From Lysinibacillus sphaericus (GTDB lineage Bacteria; Bacillota; Bacilli; Bacillales_A; Planococcaceae): 64,000 bases of DNA. The notes below the pieces were generated by a model. That model saw nothing but the letters and a program-made list of their open reading frames with translations, did no database searches and was not told where the DNA came from. How positions within the stretch are numbered: position 1 is the stretch's first letter; each line of letters starts with the position of its first letter. Shown here in pieces: positions 54,319 to 62,902 of the stretch. The DNA lies in NCBI RefSeq assembly GCF_006864135.1, contig NZ_SADV01000007.1, positions 62,001 to 126,000 of the forward strand, read 5' to 3'. Made by a program: the position numbers and the translations under genes.

Positions 54319-56250
54319 ATGTCAGATATGATTAAATTAACTTTCCCAGATGGCGCTGTAAAGGAATTTGCAAAAGGTACATCTACTGATGATGTAGCAT
54401 TATCAATTAGCCCAGGACTTCGTAAAAAAGCATATGCGGGTAAAGTAAATGGTGCCTTAGTCGATTTAAAAACACCAATAGAAGAGGATGCTACAATCTC
54501 GATTATTACACAGGATGATGAAGAAGCACTAGAAATTTTACGTCACTCTACTGCACATTTAACTGCACAAGCGATTAAACGTTTATTCCCTGATGTTAAA
54601 CTTGGTATTGGTCCAGTTATTGAAGGTGGCTTCTACTATGATGTTGATGCACCAACTCCAATTACTGCTGAAGACCTACCAGCAATCGAAAAAGAAATGA
54701 AAAAAATTATCGCTGAAAACTTAGAAATCGAGCGCAAAAATGTTAGTCGTGCAGAAGCGCAAGCAATCTATGAAAAAATTGGCGATGAATACAAATTAGA
54801 ATTACTTGAAGCGATTCCAGCAGATGACCAAGTTTCTATTTACCATCAAGGTGAATTCTTCGACCTTTGCCGAGGTATCCACGCACCATCAACTGGTAAG
54901 CTTCGTGAGTTCAAACTTCTTTCATTAGCAGGTGCTTACTGGAGAGGTAACTCAGATAACAAAATGCTACAACGTGTTTATGGAACAGCTTTCTTTAAAA
55001 AAGAAGATTTAAAACATCATCTTCAAATGCTTGAAGAAGCAAAAGAACGTGATCATCGTAAAATTGGTAAGGAATTAGAATTGTTCACTTTATCTCAAAC
55101 AGTTGGTCAAGGTTTACCACTATGGTTACCAAATGGTGCAACAATCCGTCGCATTATTGAGCGTTATATTGTAGATAAAGAAGTTCGTCTTGGCTACAAA
55201 CATGTTTATACACCAGTTTTAGGTTCGAAAAAATTATATGAAACATCAGGCCACTGGGGACATTACCAAGATGACATGTTCCCACCAATGGAAATGGACA
55301 ACGAAACATTAGTATTGCGACCAATGAACTGTCCACATCATATGATGGTTTATAAATCATCAATGCATTCTTATCGTCAGCTTCCTATTCGTATTGCTGA
55401 GTTAGGGACACAACATCGATATGAAAGTTCAGGTGGATTATCTGGTTTACAACGCGTACGCGGTATGACTTTAAATGATGCACATATTTTTGTACGTCCT
55501 GACCAAATTAAAGATGAATTTAAGCGTGTTGTGAATTTGATTCTTGATGTGTATAAAGATTTTAATTTAAATGATTACAAATTCCGTTTATCTTATCGTG
55601 ACCCTGCAGACACTGAAAAATATTACGATGATGATCAAATGTGGGAAAAAGCACAAGGTATGTTAAAAGAAGCAATGGATGATCTTGGCTTAGATTATTA
55701 CGAAGCTGAAGGCGAAGCAGCGTTCTATGGTCCAAAATTAGACGTACAAGTAAAAACAGCTATTGGTAAAGATGAAACATTATCGACTGTTCAGCTTGAC
55801 TTTTTACAACCAGAACGCTTTGACCTAACATACGTTGGAGAAGATGGTAAACCACATCGTCCAGTTGTTATTCACCGTGGTGTCGTATCAACAATGGAAC
55901 GCTTCGTTGCCTTCTTAATCGAAGAGTATAAAGGGGCATTCCCAACATGGTTAGCACCAGTACAAGTTGAAGTCATTCCAGTTTCAAACGAAGCACACTT
56001 TGATTATGCAAAACAAATTGAAGAGCAATTAACTGCAGCGGGCTTACGTGTTGAAATGGATGATCGTGAAGAAAAACTAGGCTATAAAATCCGTGAAGCA
56101 CAAATGAAAAAAATCCCGTATATGCTTGTTATCGGAGACAAAGAAGTAGAGGCTGGTGGCGTAAACGTACGTCGCTACGGCTCAAAAGATTCAGAAACAA
56201 TTAGCTTCCAAGATTTCTTAGCCAACATTAAAGCAGAAATTACAAAATGA
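54319..56250 (+). CDS. thrS: Threonyl-tRNA synthetase
   Basis: ThrS charges tRNA-Thr. The 643 residues comprise a TGS domain ([18 protein letters not shown]), an editing domain ([11 protein letters not shown] and [12 protein letters not shown], metal-like His/Cys set), and a class II catalytic core with the zinc ligands in [14 protein letters not shown]-terminal anticodon domain ends it. AAGGAG at 54303-54308 supports ATG 54319, excluding 32 residues of leader-derived sequence. Expression is controlled by the upstream T-box. Confidence 0.97.
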   Translation: MSDMIKLTFPDGAVKEFAKGTSTDDVALSISPGLRKKAYAGKVNGALVDLKTPIEEDATISIITQDDEEALEILRHSTAHLTAQAIKRLFPDVKLGIGPVIEGGFYYDVDAPTPITAEDLPAIEKEMKKIIAENLEIERKNVSRAEAQAIYEKIGDEYKLELLEAIPADDQVSIYHQGEFFDLCRGIHAPSTGKLREFKLLSLAGAYWRGNSDNKMLQRVYGTAFFKKEDLKHHLQMLEEAKERDHRKIGKELELFTLSQTVGQGLPLWLPNGATIRRIIERYIVDKEVRLGYKHVYTPVLGSKKLYETSGHWGHYQDDMFPPMEMDNETLVLRPMNCPHHMMVYKSSMHSYRQLPIRIAELGTQHRYESSGGLSGLQRVRGMTLNDAHIFVRPDQIKDEFKRVVNLILDVYKDFNLNDYKFRLSYRDPADTEKYYDDDQMWEKAQGMLKEAMDDLGLDYYEAEGEAAFYGPKLDVQVKTAIGKDETLSTVQLDFLQPERFDLTYVGEDGKPHRPVVIHRGVVSTMERFVAFLIEEYKGAFPTWLAPVQVEVIPVSNEAHFDYAKQIEEQLTAAGLRVEMDDREEKLGYKIREAQMKKIPYMLVIGDKEVEAGGVNVRRYGSKDSETISFQDFLANIKAEITK

Positions 56251-56254
56251 TTTT

Positions 56255-56300
56255 GCCGGCGAATTTGATCCGATTGAAGAAGGATTAGAATTCGCCTGGC
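56255..56300 (+). other. Inverted repeat after thrS
   Basis: GCCGGCGAATT and AATTCGCCTGGC can pair with one bulged base across 23 bases, starting 5 bases after the thrS stop. No T run follows, so terminator function is doubtful. It abuts the left end of repeat A9. Confidence 0.45.
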
Positions 56301-56311
56301 AAGTAAAAGTT

Positions 56312-56556
56312 TTAGATGACATTTGTTAAAACGTATGCCATTTGGTAAGTTGATTGGAGTGGAGGCTGGGCGACTCCTTGGGGATTAGCGATAAAAGCAT
56401 CACATCCTGTGATAACGCCTTCGTGACCAACATCGTGTTGGCCCGAGACCCTGCAGCGCAACGGATGTTTTCTGTAGCGAAAGCGAAGCGTCAGCTACAA
56501 AGCGCCCAGCCGGAACGAAAATTAACCACCTCACGTTATGATGAAAACCATTATAA
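56312..56556 (+). repeat. Dispersed repeat family A, copy A9
   Basis: It starts TAGATGACATTTGTTAAAA, then GTTGATTGGAGTGGAGGCTG, GGGCGACTCCTTGGGGATTA, CCTGTGATAACGCCTTCGTG, CCAACATCGTGTTGGCCCGA, a module TAGCGAAAGCGAAGCGTCAG (56476-56495), GCCCAGCCGGAACGAAAATT, and ACGTTATGATGAAAACC. The middle block with GCGGCTCATCGGACG is missing, apparently replaced by the module. Confidence 0.82.
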
Positions 56557-56611
56557 TAGTATAGATTGAAAACTTTTAGGCTACTTTATTAATAAATAAA
56601 CTAAAAAACAT

Positions 56612-56640
56612 TTGACAGCTTATAAAGCACATGCTATCAT
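56612..56640 (+). promoter_or_regulatory. SigA promoter of infC-rpmI-rplT
   Basis: A perfect TTGACA (56612-56617) and TATCAT (56635-56640) are 17 bases apart. They precede a 250-base structured leader. Confidence 0.8.
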
Positions 56641-56654
56641 AATTAAGGTTAATG

Positions 56655-56810
56655 AATACAAAGTTTGTGGTTGAAGTAGAGGCTGCCCGCTTCTCACCTG
56701 ATACAACGCTCTTAGGCTGTGAACAGGTATGACACGTTGAATTGTTTTGCGCAGACTTGCGCATGCACATATAGCGGGCGGACATCTTCAAAGTGTCCGT
56801 CCTTTTTTTA
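56655..56810 (+). promoter_or_regulatory. L20-type ribosomal protein leader with attenuator
   Basis: The long untranslated leader of infC-rpmI-rplT ends in a strong attenuator: GGCGGACA pairs with TGTCCGTC across TCTTCAAAG (56778-56800), followed by seven T. In Bacillus subtilis L20 binds such a leader and promotes termination. The L20-binding elements themselves were not mapped here. Confidence 0.75.
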
Positions 56811-56897
56811 TGGACATGACAAGAGGATGTACCGTTCAACCGGGCAAGGCTTTGCCCAAACCATGTATTCGCGACAACTACTTGGAGGTGGATTACT

Positions 56898-57413
56898 ATT
56901 AGCAAAGACATGTATGTAAACGAAGGCATTCGCGCACGTGAACTTCGATTAATCGATCACAATGGTGACCAGCTTGGTGTAAAGACACGTAATGAAGCGC
57001 TAGAAATCGCCGCTCGTGTAAACTTGGATCTTGTCCTTGTGGCCCCTCAAGCCAAGCCGCCAGTCGCTCGTATCATGGACTATGGTAAATTTAAGTTTGA
57101 ACAGCAAAAGAAAGACCGTGAAATTCGTAAAAATCAAAAGGTCATCGTAATGAAAGAGGTTCGTCTGAGCCCAACAATCGATGAGCATGATTTCCAAACG
57201 AAGCTACGTAATGCGATTAAATTCCTTGAAAAAGGCGATAAAGTAAAATGTAGCCTACGTTTCAAAGGTCGTGCGATTACACACAAAGACATTGGTCAAC
57301 GTGTGTTAGATCGTTTTGCTGAAGCTTGTGCTGAAGTATCGACGGTTGAACAAAAACCGAAGATGGAAGGCCGAAGCATGTTCTTAGTTCTTCAACCAAA
57401 GAACGAGAAATAA
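56898..57413 (+). CDS. infC: Translation initiation factor IF-3 with ATT start
   Basis: IF-3 discriminates initiator tRNA and start codons on the 30S subunit. The start is read as ATT 56898 (ATT-AGC-AAA-GAC-ATG), seven bases after GGAGGTG (56884-56890). The internal ATG 56910 is poorly placed. This gives 171 residues that align from ISKDM with Bacillus IF-3. IF-3 represses its own rare-start mRNA, so this codon is regulatory. Domain hallmarks include [25 protein letters not shown] and [21 protein letters not shown] in overlapping parts. Confidence 0.95.
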   Translation: MSKDMYVNEGIRARELRLIDHNGDQLGVKTRNEALEIAARVNLDLVLVAPQAKPPVARIMDYGKFKFEQQKKDREIRKNQKVIVMKEVRLSPTIDEHDFQTKLRNAIKFLEKGDKVKCSLRFKGRAITHKDIGQRVLDRFAEACAEVSTVEQKPKMEGRSMFLVLQPKNEK

Positions 57414-57444
57414 TATTAGACGAACAGTTTAGGAGGAATTCGAC

Positions 57445-57645
57445 ATGCCAAAAATGAAAACTCACCGTGGAGCTGCGAAACGTTTCAAAAAAACGGGTTC
57501 AGGTAAATTAAAATATGACCGTGCTTATGGAAGCCACTTATTCGCAAACAAATCTACAAAACAAAAACGTCACCTACGTAAAGCAAACATCGTTTCATCT
57601 GGTGACTTCAAACGCATCAAATCATTACTTGTTTACATGAAATAA
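57445..57645 (+). CDS. rpmI: Ribosomal protein bL35
   Basis: A 66-residue basic 50S protein beginning [20 protein letters not shown], the standard bL35 signature. AGGAGG precedes the ATG. It is the middle gene of infC-rpmI-rplT. Confidence 0.98.
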   Translation: MPKMKTHRGAAKRFKKTGSGKLKYDRAYGSHLFANKSTKQKRHLRKANIVSSGDFKRIKSLLVYMK

Positions 57646-57670
57646 TTTGACTACACAAATAAAATACTAA

Positions 57671-58066
<396 letters not shown>

Positions 58067-58085
58067 TTTTTGACGAAGTTAAAAA

Positions 58086-58128
58086 TTATTTCTGCACCGA
58101 AAGCGAAGCGACAGGTGCAGAATTTTTC
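58086..58128 (+). terminator. Terminator of infC-rpmI-rplT with a repeat module in the loop
   Basis: TTCTGCACC pairs with GGTGCAGAA, followed by TTTTTC. The 15-base loop is GAAAGCGAAGCGACA, which is the core of the dispersed module. Confidence 0.85.
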
Positions 58129-58163
58129 AAAAGGCTGATGGATTTATCCGTCAGTCTTTTTTG
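58129..58163 (+). terminator. Second hairpin terminator after rplT
   Basis: GGCTGATGGAT pairs with ATCCGTCAGTC (including G-T pairs), followed by TTTTTT. Confidence 0.78.
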
Positions 58164-58204
58164 TGTTAGAGTAGTAGAAAATAGAAAATAAAAAGGAGTA
58201 CTCA

Positions 58205-58468
58205 ATGGGGCAAGCACTATTAGCGTATATGGCGATTGTTTCTATAGTCCTGCTCGTAATGATGGGCATGGATAAGTCAAAAGCAAAAAAACATGAATGG
58301 CGTATTGCAGAACGCACATTATTTACATTAGCAATCGGTGGAGGTGCAGTAGGGGGCGTGTTGGGAATGTATTTATTCCGTCATAAAACACGCCATAACA
58401 GCTTTGCATTTGGCTTCCCGCTGCTAGCAGCTATTCAAATTTTTATCCTAGTACAATTATGGGGATAA
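58205..58468 (+). CDS. DUF1294 small membrane protein
   Basis: The 87-residue protein has an N-terminal helix (LLAYMAIVSIVLLVMMGMDKSKA) and the family-typical WRIAERTLFTLAIGGGAVGGVLGMYLFRHKTRH in overlapping parts, with a final hydrophobic segment. DUF1294 has no known function. AAAGGAG precedes ATG 58205. It lies alone between rplT and the convergent ysdB, as a similar gene (ysdA) does in Bacillus subtilis. Confidence 0.86.
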   Translation: MGQALLAYMAIVSIVLLVMMGMDKSKAKKHEWRIAERTLFTLAIGGGAVGGVLGMYLFRHKTRHNSFAFGFPLLAAIQIFILVQLWG

Positions 58469-58495
58469 ATCTCGAACACAGGAATGTTTCGATAA

Positions 58496-58523
58496 ATAAA
58501 AAACATCCTCATTATGAGGATGT
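58496..58523 (-). terminator. Terminator of ysdB
   Basis: ACATCCTCAT pairs with ATGAGGATGT. On the minus strand it overlaps the stop codon and is followed by TTTTTTATTT. It may also stop transcription from the convergent DUF1294 gene. Confidence 0.8.
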
Positions 58524-58904
58524 GTTACGCATAAGCTTTTCAATGGGTTGCTTCCAATTTATTTTTGCGCTCGGATAGTTCAATAGGATTTCTTGCTGAA
58601 GGTATTCAAAATCTTTTTTCGCAAAACCTTGCAGTTTAGCGGCGTCACGGGCACCAACAAAAATAGTCACAACCTCGAAGGCATCTTCAGTAGTGCCGAG
58701 GTATTTTTCACCTTCAAAAAGAGCACCCTTATAAGAGATAAAGAAATTTTTTCGGACATTTTTGACGTCATCATAGAAATAATATTGGCCTTTTTCATAG
58801 GCTTCATCCAGTTTTCGCTTAGGATCGGTTATATAACGAATCGCTTTATAAAATACATAGATAATAAGCGCAATAACAGCAACACGAATAAGTAACGGCA
58901 ACAT
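58512..58904 (-). CDS. ysdB: SigW-regulated membrane protein YsdB
   Basis: The 130-residue protein has one N-terminal membrane helix (LLIRVAVIALIIYVFYKAIRYI, in overlapping parts) and a soluble domain of about 100 residues with YYFYDDVKNVRKNFFI. It matches the YsdB family by context and appearance; function unknown. GGGGG on the minus strand (58914-58918) places the start at ATG 58904, not 58970, which lies within the promoter. The SigW promoter just upstream fits the known envelope-stress regulation of ysdB in Bacillus. Confidence 0.83.
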   Translation of the reverse strand: MLPLLIRVAVIALIIYVFYKAIRYITDPKRKLDEAYEKGQYYFYDDVKNVRKNFFISYKGALFEGEKYLGTTEDAFEVVTIFVGARDAAKLQGFAKKDFEYLQQEILLNYPSAKINWKQPIEKLMRNTSS

Positions 58905-58942
58905 TTTTAATTTCCCCCTTGAAGAAAGGTTATTCCTTCCTA

Positions 58943-58969
58943 TACGATTGTGAAGGACAATTAGTTTCA
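58943..58969 (-). promoter_or_regulatory. SigW-type promoter of ysdB
   Basis: On the minus strand TGAAAC (58964-58969) and CGTA (58943-58946) are 17 bases apart. This matches the ECF SigW consensus TGAAAC-N16/17-CGTA. Confidence 0.8.
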
Positions 58970-59007
58970 CTTTTTATAAATATTTTTAAGAAATTTAGGA
59001 GAAAAAA

Positions 59008-59493
59008 ATGAATTTACAACAATTGTTTAAAATGCAAAAAGGACTTGATGATTTCATCGAGAAAACACAAAATATAGAACGTGATGTATTTAAAGAAAAA
59101 GGTTTAGCCTTAATGGTAGAACTAGCCGAACTAGCAAATGAGACACGTTGCTTTAAGTTTTGGAGCACAAAGGGAGCCTCAGAACGTGATGTAATTTTAG
59201 AGGAATATGTGGATTCGATTCATTTTATATTATCACTTGGCTTATTAAAAGGTTATACAGCGATCGAAAAGTGGCCGGTGATTGAAGAGAAGAGAGATTT
59301 AACAGAGACATTTTTAATGACACAAGACTATATTTTAAGTTTTATTAGTCAACCAACAGAGGATAGATACTTAGCGATCTGGCAATGCTATGGATTGCTT
59401 GCATTTAATCTGGGCTTTTCATTTGAAGATGTTGTTGCGGCATATATAGAGAAAAACGAAGAAAATTATAATCGTCAGCGCTCAGGATATTAA
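59008..59493 (+). CDS. dUTPase-like all-alpha NTP pyrophosphatase
   Basis: The 161-residue all-helical protein has the dimeric dUTPase/MazG-type metal pattern. EKGLALMVELAELANETRCFKFW (in overlapping parts, about residues 30-52) supplies the ExxE pair. EEYVDSIHFILSLGL (about 69-83) supplies the ExxxD pair. It probably hydrolyses dUTP or a related nucleotide to keep uracil out of DNA. AGGAG precedes ATG 59008. It lies divergent from ysdB, so the intergenic region serves both strands. Confidence 0.86.
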   Translation: MNLQQLFKMQKGLDDFIEKTQNIERDVFKEKGLALMVELAELANETRCFKFWSTKGASERDVILEEYVDSIHFILSLGLLKGYTAIEKWPVIEEKRDLTETFLMTQDYILSFISQPTEDRYLAIWQCYGLLAFNLGFSFEDVVAAYIEKNEENYNRQRSGY

Positions 59494-59589
59494 AGTGTAA
59501 GAAATACACCAATTTTCTGACGATTAAGCTAGGAATATTTCGGTAAACGAAGTATAATAGAGAAGATTCAAGAGTCAGGAGGCAAAAGG

Positions 59590-60678
59590 ATGACACAGCT
59601 AGATTCAACATTACAAATGTTTAAAGATTTAACAGATGCGAATGGTATTGCAGGTAATGAACGTGCACCACGCGAGGTCATGAAAAAATACATTGGACCA
59701 TATGCAGACTTAGTTGAAACAGATAATTTAGGTAGCGTCATTGCTAAAAAAGTTGGGGATGAAAATGGCCCAAAAATCATGGTTGCAGGTCACTTAGATG
59801 AAGTAGGCTTCATGGTTACTCAAATTGATGACAAAGGATTCATCAAATTTCAAACAGTAGGTGGCTGGTGGAGCCAGGTTATGCTTGCACAGCGTGTAAC
59901 AATTACAACACGTAAAGGCGATGAAATTATTGGGGTTATTGGTTCAAAGCCACCACATATTTTACCAGCAGATGTGCGTAACAAAGTGGTAGACATTAAA
60001 GATATGTTTATCGATGTTGGTGCTGCTTCAAAAGATGAAGTACTTGAATGGGGTGTACGCCCTGGCGATATGGTAACACCATATTTCGAATTTAATGTGA
60101 TGAAAAATGAAAAATACTTATTAGCAAAAGCATGGGATAACCGCATTGGTTGTGCAATTGCAATTGATGTTATGAAAGCATTGCAAAATGAAAAGCATCC
60201 TAACATCCTTTATTCTGTAGGAAATGTTCAAGAGGAAGTAGGGCTTCGTGGTGCAAAAACTGCTACGCATAAAATCCAACCAGATATCGGCTTTGCTGTC
60301 GATGTAGGTGTAGCAGGAGACACACCAGGGGTAACTGCAAAAGAATCAACTAGTAAAATGGGCGCCGGTCCACAAATTGTTGTTTACGATGCATCAATGG
60401 TGTCACACCGTGGCTTACGTGAATTCGTATTAGATGTGGCTGATGAGCACAATATTCCATATCAATTCGAAGCAATGGCTGGAGGCGGTACAGACGCTGG
60501 CTCTATCCACGTAACGGCAAATGGTATACCTGCACTATCCATCGGTATTGCAACACGCTACATTCACTCACATGCAGGTATTTTACATCGTGATGATTAT
60601 GATAATGCTGTAAAATTAATGGTGGAAGTTATTAAAAAATTAGACCGTGATGCAGTCAATAGAATTATTTTTGACTAA
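59590..60678 (+). CDS. ysdC: M42 family metallopeptidase (glutamyl aminopeptidase type)
   Basis: A cytoplasmic dodecamer-forming aminopeptidase. In the 362 residues the dinuclear metal ligands can be traced in [10 protein letters not shown] (His), KAWDNRIGC (bridging Asp), QEEVGLRGA (catalytic Glu and ligand), AVDVGVAGD (Asp) and RYIHSHAGI (His). It corresponds to ysdC in the Bacillus order. AGGAGG precedes ATG 59590. A degraded second copy of its last 60 codons lies 1.1 kb downstream at 61777-61945. Confidence 0.93.
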   Translation: MTQLDSTLQMFKDLTDANGIAGNERAPREVMKKYIGPYADLVETDNLGSVIAKKVGDENGPKIMVAGHLDEVGFMVTQIDDKGFIKFQTVGGWWSQVMLAQRVTITTRKGDEIIGVIGSKPPHILPADVRNKVVDIKDMFIDVGAASKDEVLEWGVRPGDMVTPYFEFNVMKNEKYLLAKAWDNRIGCAIAIDVMKALQNEKHPNILYSVGNVQEEVGLRGAKTATHKIQPDIGFAVDVGVAGDTPGVTAKESTSKMGAGPQIVVYDASMVSHRGLREFVLDVADEHNIPYQFEAMAGGGTDAGSIHVTANGIPALSIGIATRYIHSHAGILHRDDYDNAVKLMVEVIKKLDRDAVNRIIFD

Positions 60679-60714
60679 TACTGCGGAAAGAACTAATTGA
60701 AATACCGTAGTTTT

Positions 60715-60746
60715 GCCTTCTAACAGAAAAGTTAGGAGGCTTTTTG
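60715..60746 (+). terminator. Terminator of the M42 peptidase gene
   Basis: GCCTTCTAAC pairs with GTTAGGAGGC across AGAAAA, followed by TTTTTG. Confidence 0.88.
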
Positions 60747-60909
60747 CGTTGGTTTAGACCAAAGAATATATCATAATTAGCAATTCACATAGGAGCGATT
60801 GAGAAAGCATAACAAAAGGGACTTGTATGTAGTTCAACGTACAAGTTCAAATTGATATGTGATAGGTTAATATTTCGATTGTAAAAAAGTGGATCATTGC
60901 TACTTATAT

Positions 60910-61250
60910 GGTTCATCACCAAAAGTTGTGGATGACTTTTGTTAAAAATAGTTGATTGGAGTGGAGACTGGGCGACTCCTCGGACGCCCCCAGGAAGCTC
61001 TGCTCTGCGCGTCAGCGGCAAATGTTTTCTGTAGCGAAAGCGAAGCGTCAGCAACAAATGCTTTTTCTGTGCGAAAGCGAAGCGTCAGCAACAAATGTTT
61101 TCTGTAGCGAAAGCGAAGCGTCAGCAACAAATGTTTTTTCTGTGCGAAAGCGAAGCGGCAGCAACAAATGTTTTTTCTGTGCGAAAGCGAAGCGGCAGCA
61201 ACAAAGCGCCCAGTCGGAACGGAAATCAACCATACGTTTTGGTGATGATC
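60910..61250 (+). repeat. Dispersed repeat family A, copy A10, with a tandem array inside
   Basis: The left end GGTTCATCACCAAAAG and right end CGTTTTGGTGATGATCC are clear terminal inverted repeats. Between them are GTGGATGACTTTTGTTAAAA, GTTGATTGGAGTGGAGACTG, GGGCGACTCC, a five-fold 36-37-base array of the module, and GTCGGAACGGAAATCAACC. It is the longest copy because of the array. Confidence 0.85.
61008..61205 (+). repeat. 36-37-bp tandem repeat array
   Basis: Units begin AATG at 61021, 61057, 61094, 61130 and 61167 (steps 36, 37, 36, 37). Each carries GCGAAAGCGAAGCGKCAGC followed by AACAA. Two unit types occur: TTTTCTGTAGCG and TTTTTTCTGTGCG. There are no unique spacers. Confidence 0.95.
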
Positions 61251-61253
61251 CAC

Positions 61254-61628
61254 TTATATACCTGTTACATTATCAATAGTTGTAGATTTTCCATTGATGT
61301 GAATATTAATCGTATCAAGATTTGAGTCGAACGTTAATTTATAGACATGTTGTTTTATTTCATTATCTTGTTGATTCGTAACATCTAACTTTATTATTAA
61401 TGTATCATCTTCTGTTTCGAGGCCTGTTGTAACTGTTCCTTTTGACTGAAAAACGATATAAGAAACATCCTTTTCTACTTCGTTGATTAATTGAAGTGTA
61501 TTTTTTTCATCAATTACCTTTTGTACTTTTTCTGGAACACTTTCAATTTCACTAATACTTAGCGTTGATGAGTTACATGCTGTTAAAATAAATACTGTTA
61601 AAAACACTAAAAATAATAATTTTTTCAA
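61254..61628 (-). CDS. Putative lipoprotein, function unknown
   Basis: The 124-residue protein has a lipoprotein signal peptide (MKKLLFLVFLTVFILTAC, lipobox LTAC with the lipidated Cys18). An Asn/Thr/Asp-rich domain of about 105 residues without a recognised family follows. It starts with TTG 61628 behind an AAGG-type site on the minus strand. Its 3' end touches the right terminus of repeat A10, so the last codons may derive from the insertion boundary. It appears to be accessory rather than syntenic. Confidence 0.7.
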   Translation of the reverse strand: MKKLLFLVFLTVFILTACNSSTLSISEIESVPEKVQKVIDEKNTLQLINEVEKDVSYIVFQSKGTVTTGLETEDDTLIIKLDVTNQQDNEIKQHVYKLTFDSNLDTINIHINGKSTTIDNVTGI

Positions 61629-61776
61629 TGCCTTATCATCAGCCTTCCTTCGAATGATTGGAAATTCCTGTTATGGTAAATTGTAACATAGAAAATCATG
61701 AATTGGCGAAGGAATGGTAAATGTACAGCAAAATAGATTAATCCGTTACAAACAAGCGTTAAGAGCATGTCTAAAA

Positions 61777-61945
61777 TGGCTCTATCCACGTTACTGTAAA
61801 TGGTTATATTGCTCTATCCATCGGTATTGCAACACGCTACAGCCACTCACGTGCAGGCATTTTACATCGTGATGCTTATGATAATACTGTAAAATTAATG
61901 AAAAATTAGACAGTGATTCAATGAATAAAATTATTTTTTGACTAA
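61777..61945 (+). pseudogene. Degraded partial duplicate of the M42 peptidase gene 3' end
   Basis: GGCTCTATCCACGTTACTGT, CTATCCATCGGTATTGCAAC, ACACGCTACAGCCACTCACG, GGCATTTTACATCGTGATGC and ATTATTTTTTGACTAA parallel 60498-60678 of the intact gene, with substitutions and a deletion of about 11-14 bases after ATTAATG. It lacks the rest of the gene and any start signal. Confidence 0.9.
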
Positions 61946-61951
61946 GATAAG

Positions 61952-61991
61952 TAAAACAACCCCCAAACGAATAAAGTTTGAGGGTTGTTTT
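61952..61991. terminator. Bidirectional terminator downstream of the PPTase gene
   Basis: AAAACAACCCCCAAAC pairs with GTTTGAGGGTTGTTTT. T runs occur on both sides. It serves the minus-strand PPTase, and perhaps originally the duplicated M42 gene. Confidence 0.88.
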
Positions 61992-62005
61992 ATATGAAAA
62001 ATAAA

Positions 62006-62710
62006 TCATTCATCAAAGTGCTGAAAAAAAGATGCAATAGTATGTAAAGAAATTTGTTCGATAGCATTCGCTTCAATTTGCTCATTGGAACAGCAAGCTA
62101 TAGAATACTGTTGTTCAATACTAGTGGTTAAAAAATATAGAGAATCCAATTGGTTTGTAGCATTTAAATGAATGCCACCACCATGAATTTTAAAAAAGAA
62201 GGATTGAAGTGGCAAAGACAAGCCTACACCACAACATTTAATATAGGCTTCCTTCAATGTCCATAGTTTATAAAAATAATTTAATTGATTTCTGTCAGAC
62301 AAAGCTATTAAATCTTCATATTCCTCGGGAGCAAAAATATGTTGAGCGAGATTGAGATCCAGTATTTTTTGCTTTTCAATATCGACGCCGATTTCCATAT
62401 TACTAATACCACAAAGAACATAATTTCCTGAATGTGAAATATTAAAAAAGGCGTAAGGTAGATTTTTCACATATGGTTTACCATATGTATTATTGTCAAA
62501 TTCAATAGCTGATGGGGCAATATTAAAATTTGTTGAAATTAAATATCTTGCTAATATGTCGGCTAATAAGCCTCGCTTATAGTCATCTTTGAAATGGAAT
62601 CGCTGAAGTTTGTTCTGTTTGTCTTTTGAAATGAAAGCTGTGAGTTTTGAATGGTATTTATCGAAATGCGAATCTGTAATGGAAAGTAGAGCAAGTTTTA
62701 TGATGATCAG
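62006..62710 (-). CDS. Sfp-type 4'-phosphopantetheinyl transferase without a standard start codon
   Basis: Sfp enzymes activate carrier proteins of peptide and polyketide synthases. The open frame of about 234 codons aligns along its length with Sfp: FISKDKQNKLQRF and YKRGLLADILARYLIS N-terminal, YGKPYVKNLPYAFFNISHSG, IGVDIEK (metal Asp and Glu), and KLWTLKEAYIKCCG. No ATG, GTG or TTG occurs in frame before the GTG at 62470, which would lose the N-terminal third. By alignment, initiation belongs near the ATA at 62699-62701 or the CTG/ATC codons at 62702-62710, just after GGGGGG. It is either a rare start or a start-codon mutation. No synthase genes are nearby. Confidence 0.75.
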   Translation of the reverse strand: MIIIKLALLSITDSHFDKYHSKLTAFISKDKQNKLQRFHFKDDYKRGLLADILARYLISTNFNIAPSAIEFDNNTYGKPYVKNLPYAFFNISHSGNYVLCGISNMEIGVDIEKQKILDLNLAQHIFAPEEYEDLIALSDRNQLNYFYKLWTLKEAYIKCCGVGLSLPLQSFFFKIHGGGIHLNATNQLDSLYFLTTSIEQQYSIACCSNEQIEANAIEQISLHTIASFFQHFDE

Positions 62711-62727
62711 TCACCCCCCTTTTATGT

Positions 62728-62890
62728 TTAACCTCTAAATATTTGCTGCCTATATTCCTTTGATGCTAACTCGGCATAGCGTTTTAAATAGCTCTGAAAA
62801 TCTACCTGCACTTTGATAGCCTACTGTTCGAGCAATTTCGTTAATAGGGAGCTCTGTATGAGAATTAGAGATACCCCGTTTTGTATTCAT
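62728..62890 (-). pseudogene. Frameshifted C-terminal fragment of an AraC family regulator
   Basis: On the minus strand ELPINEIARTVGYQSAGRFSEL is the second helix-turn-helix of AraC proteins (given in overlapping view). A one-base shift in the T run near 62781-62787 (plus strand) restores KRYAELASKEYRQQIFRG and then TAA, the usual C-terminal continuation. Only about 50 codons remain. It lies directly upstream of the PPTase gene. Confidence 0.8.
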
Positions 62891-62902
62891 ATAAAATATC
62901 TA

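Noticed and set aside
56254..56334. Coding-looking stretch [18 protein letters not shown] after thrS
   Set aside because: No start codon or ribosome site, and it coincides with an inverted repeat; it stops within the left end of repeat A9.
60956..61325. Several open frames over the tandem array (both strands), giving repetitive peptides
   Set aside because: They come from the low-stop-codon module repeated in tandem. No start signals, and the unit lengths of 36 and 37 bases break a constant reading frame.
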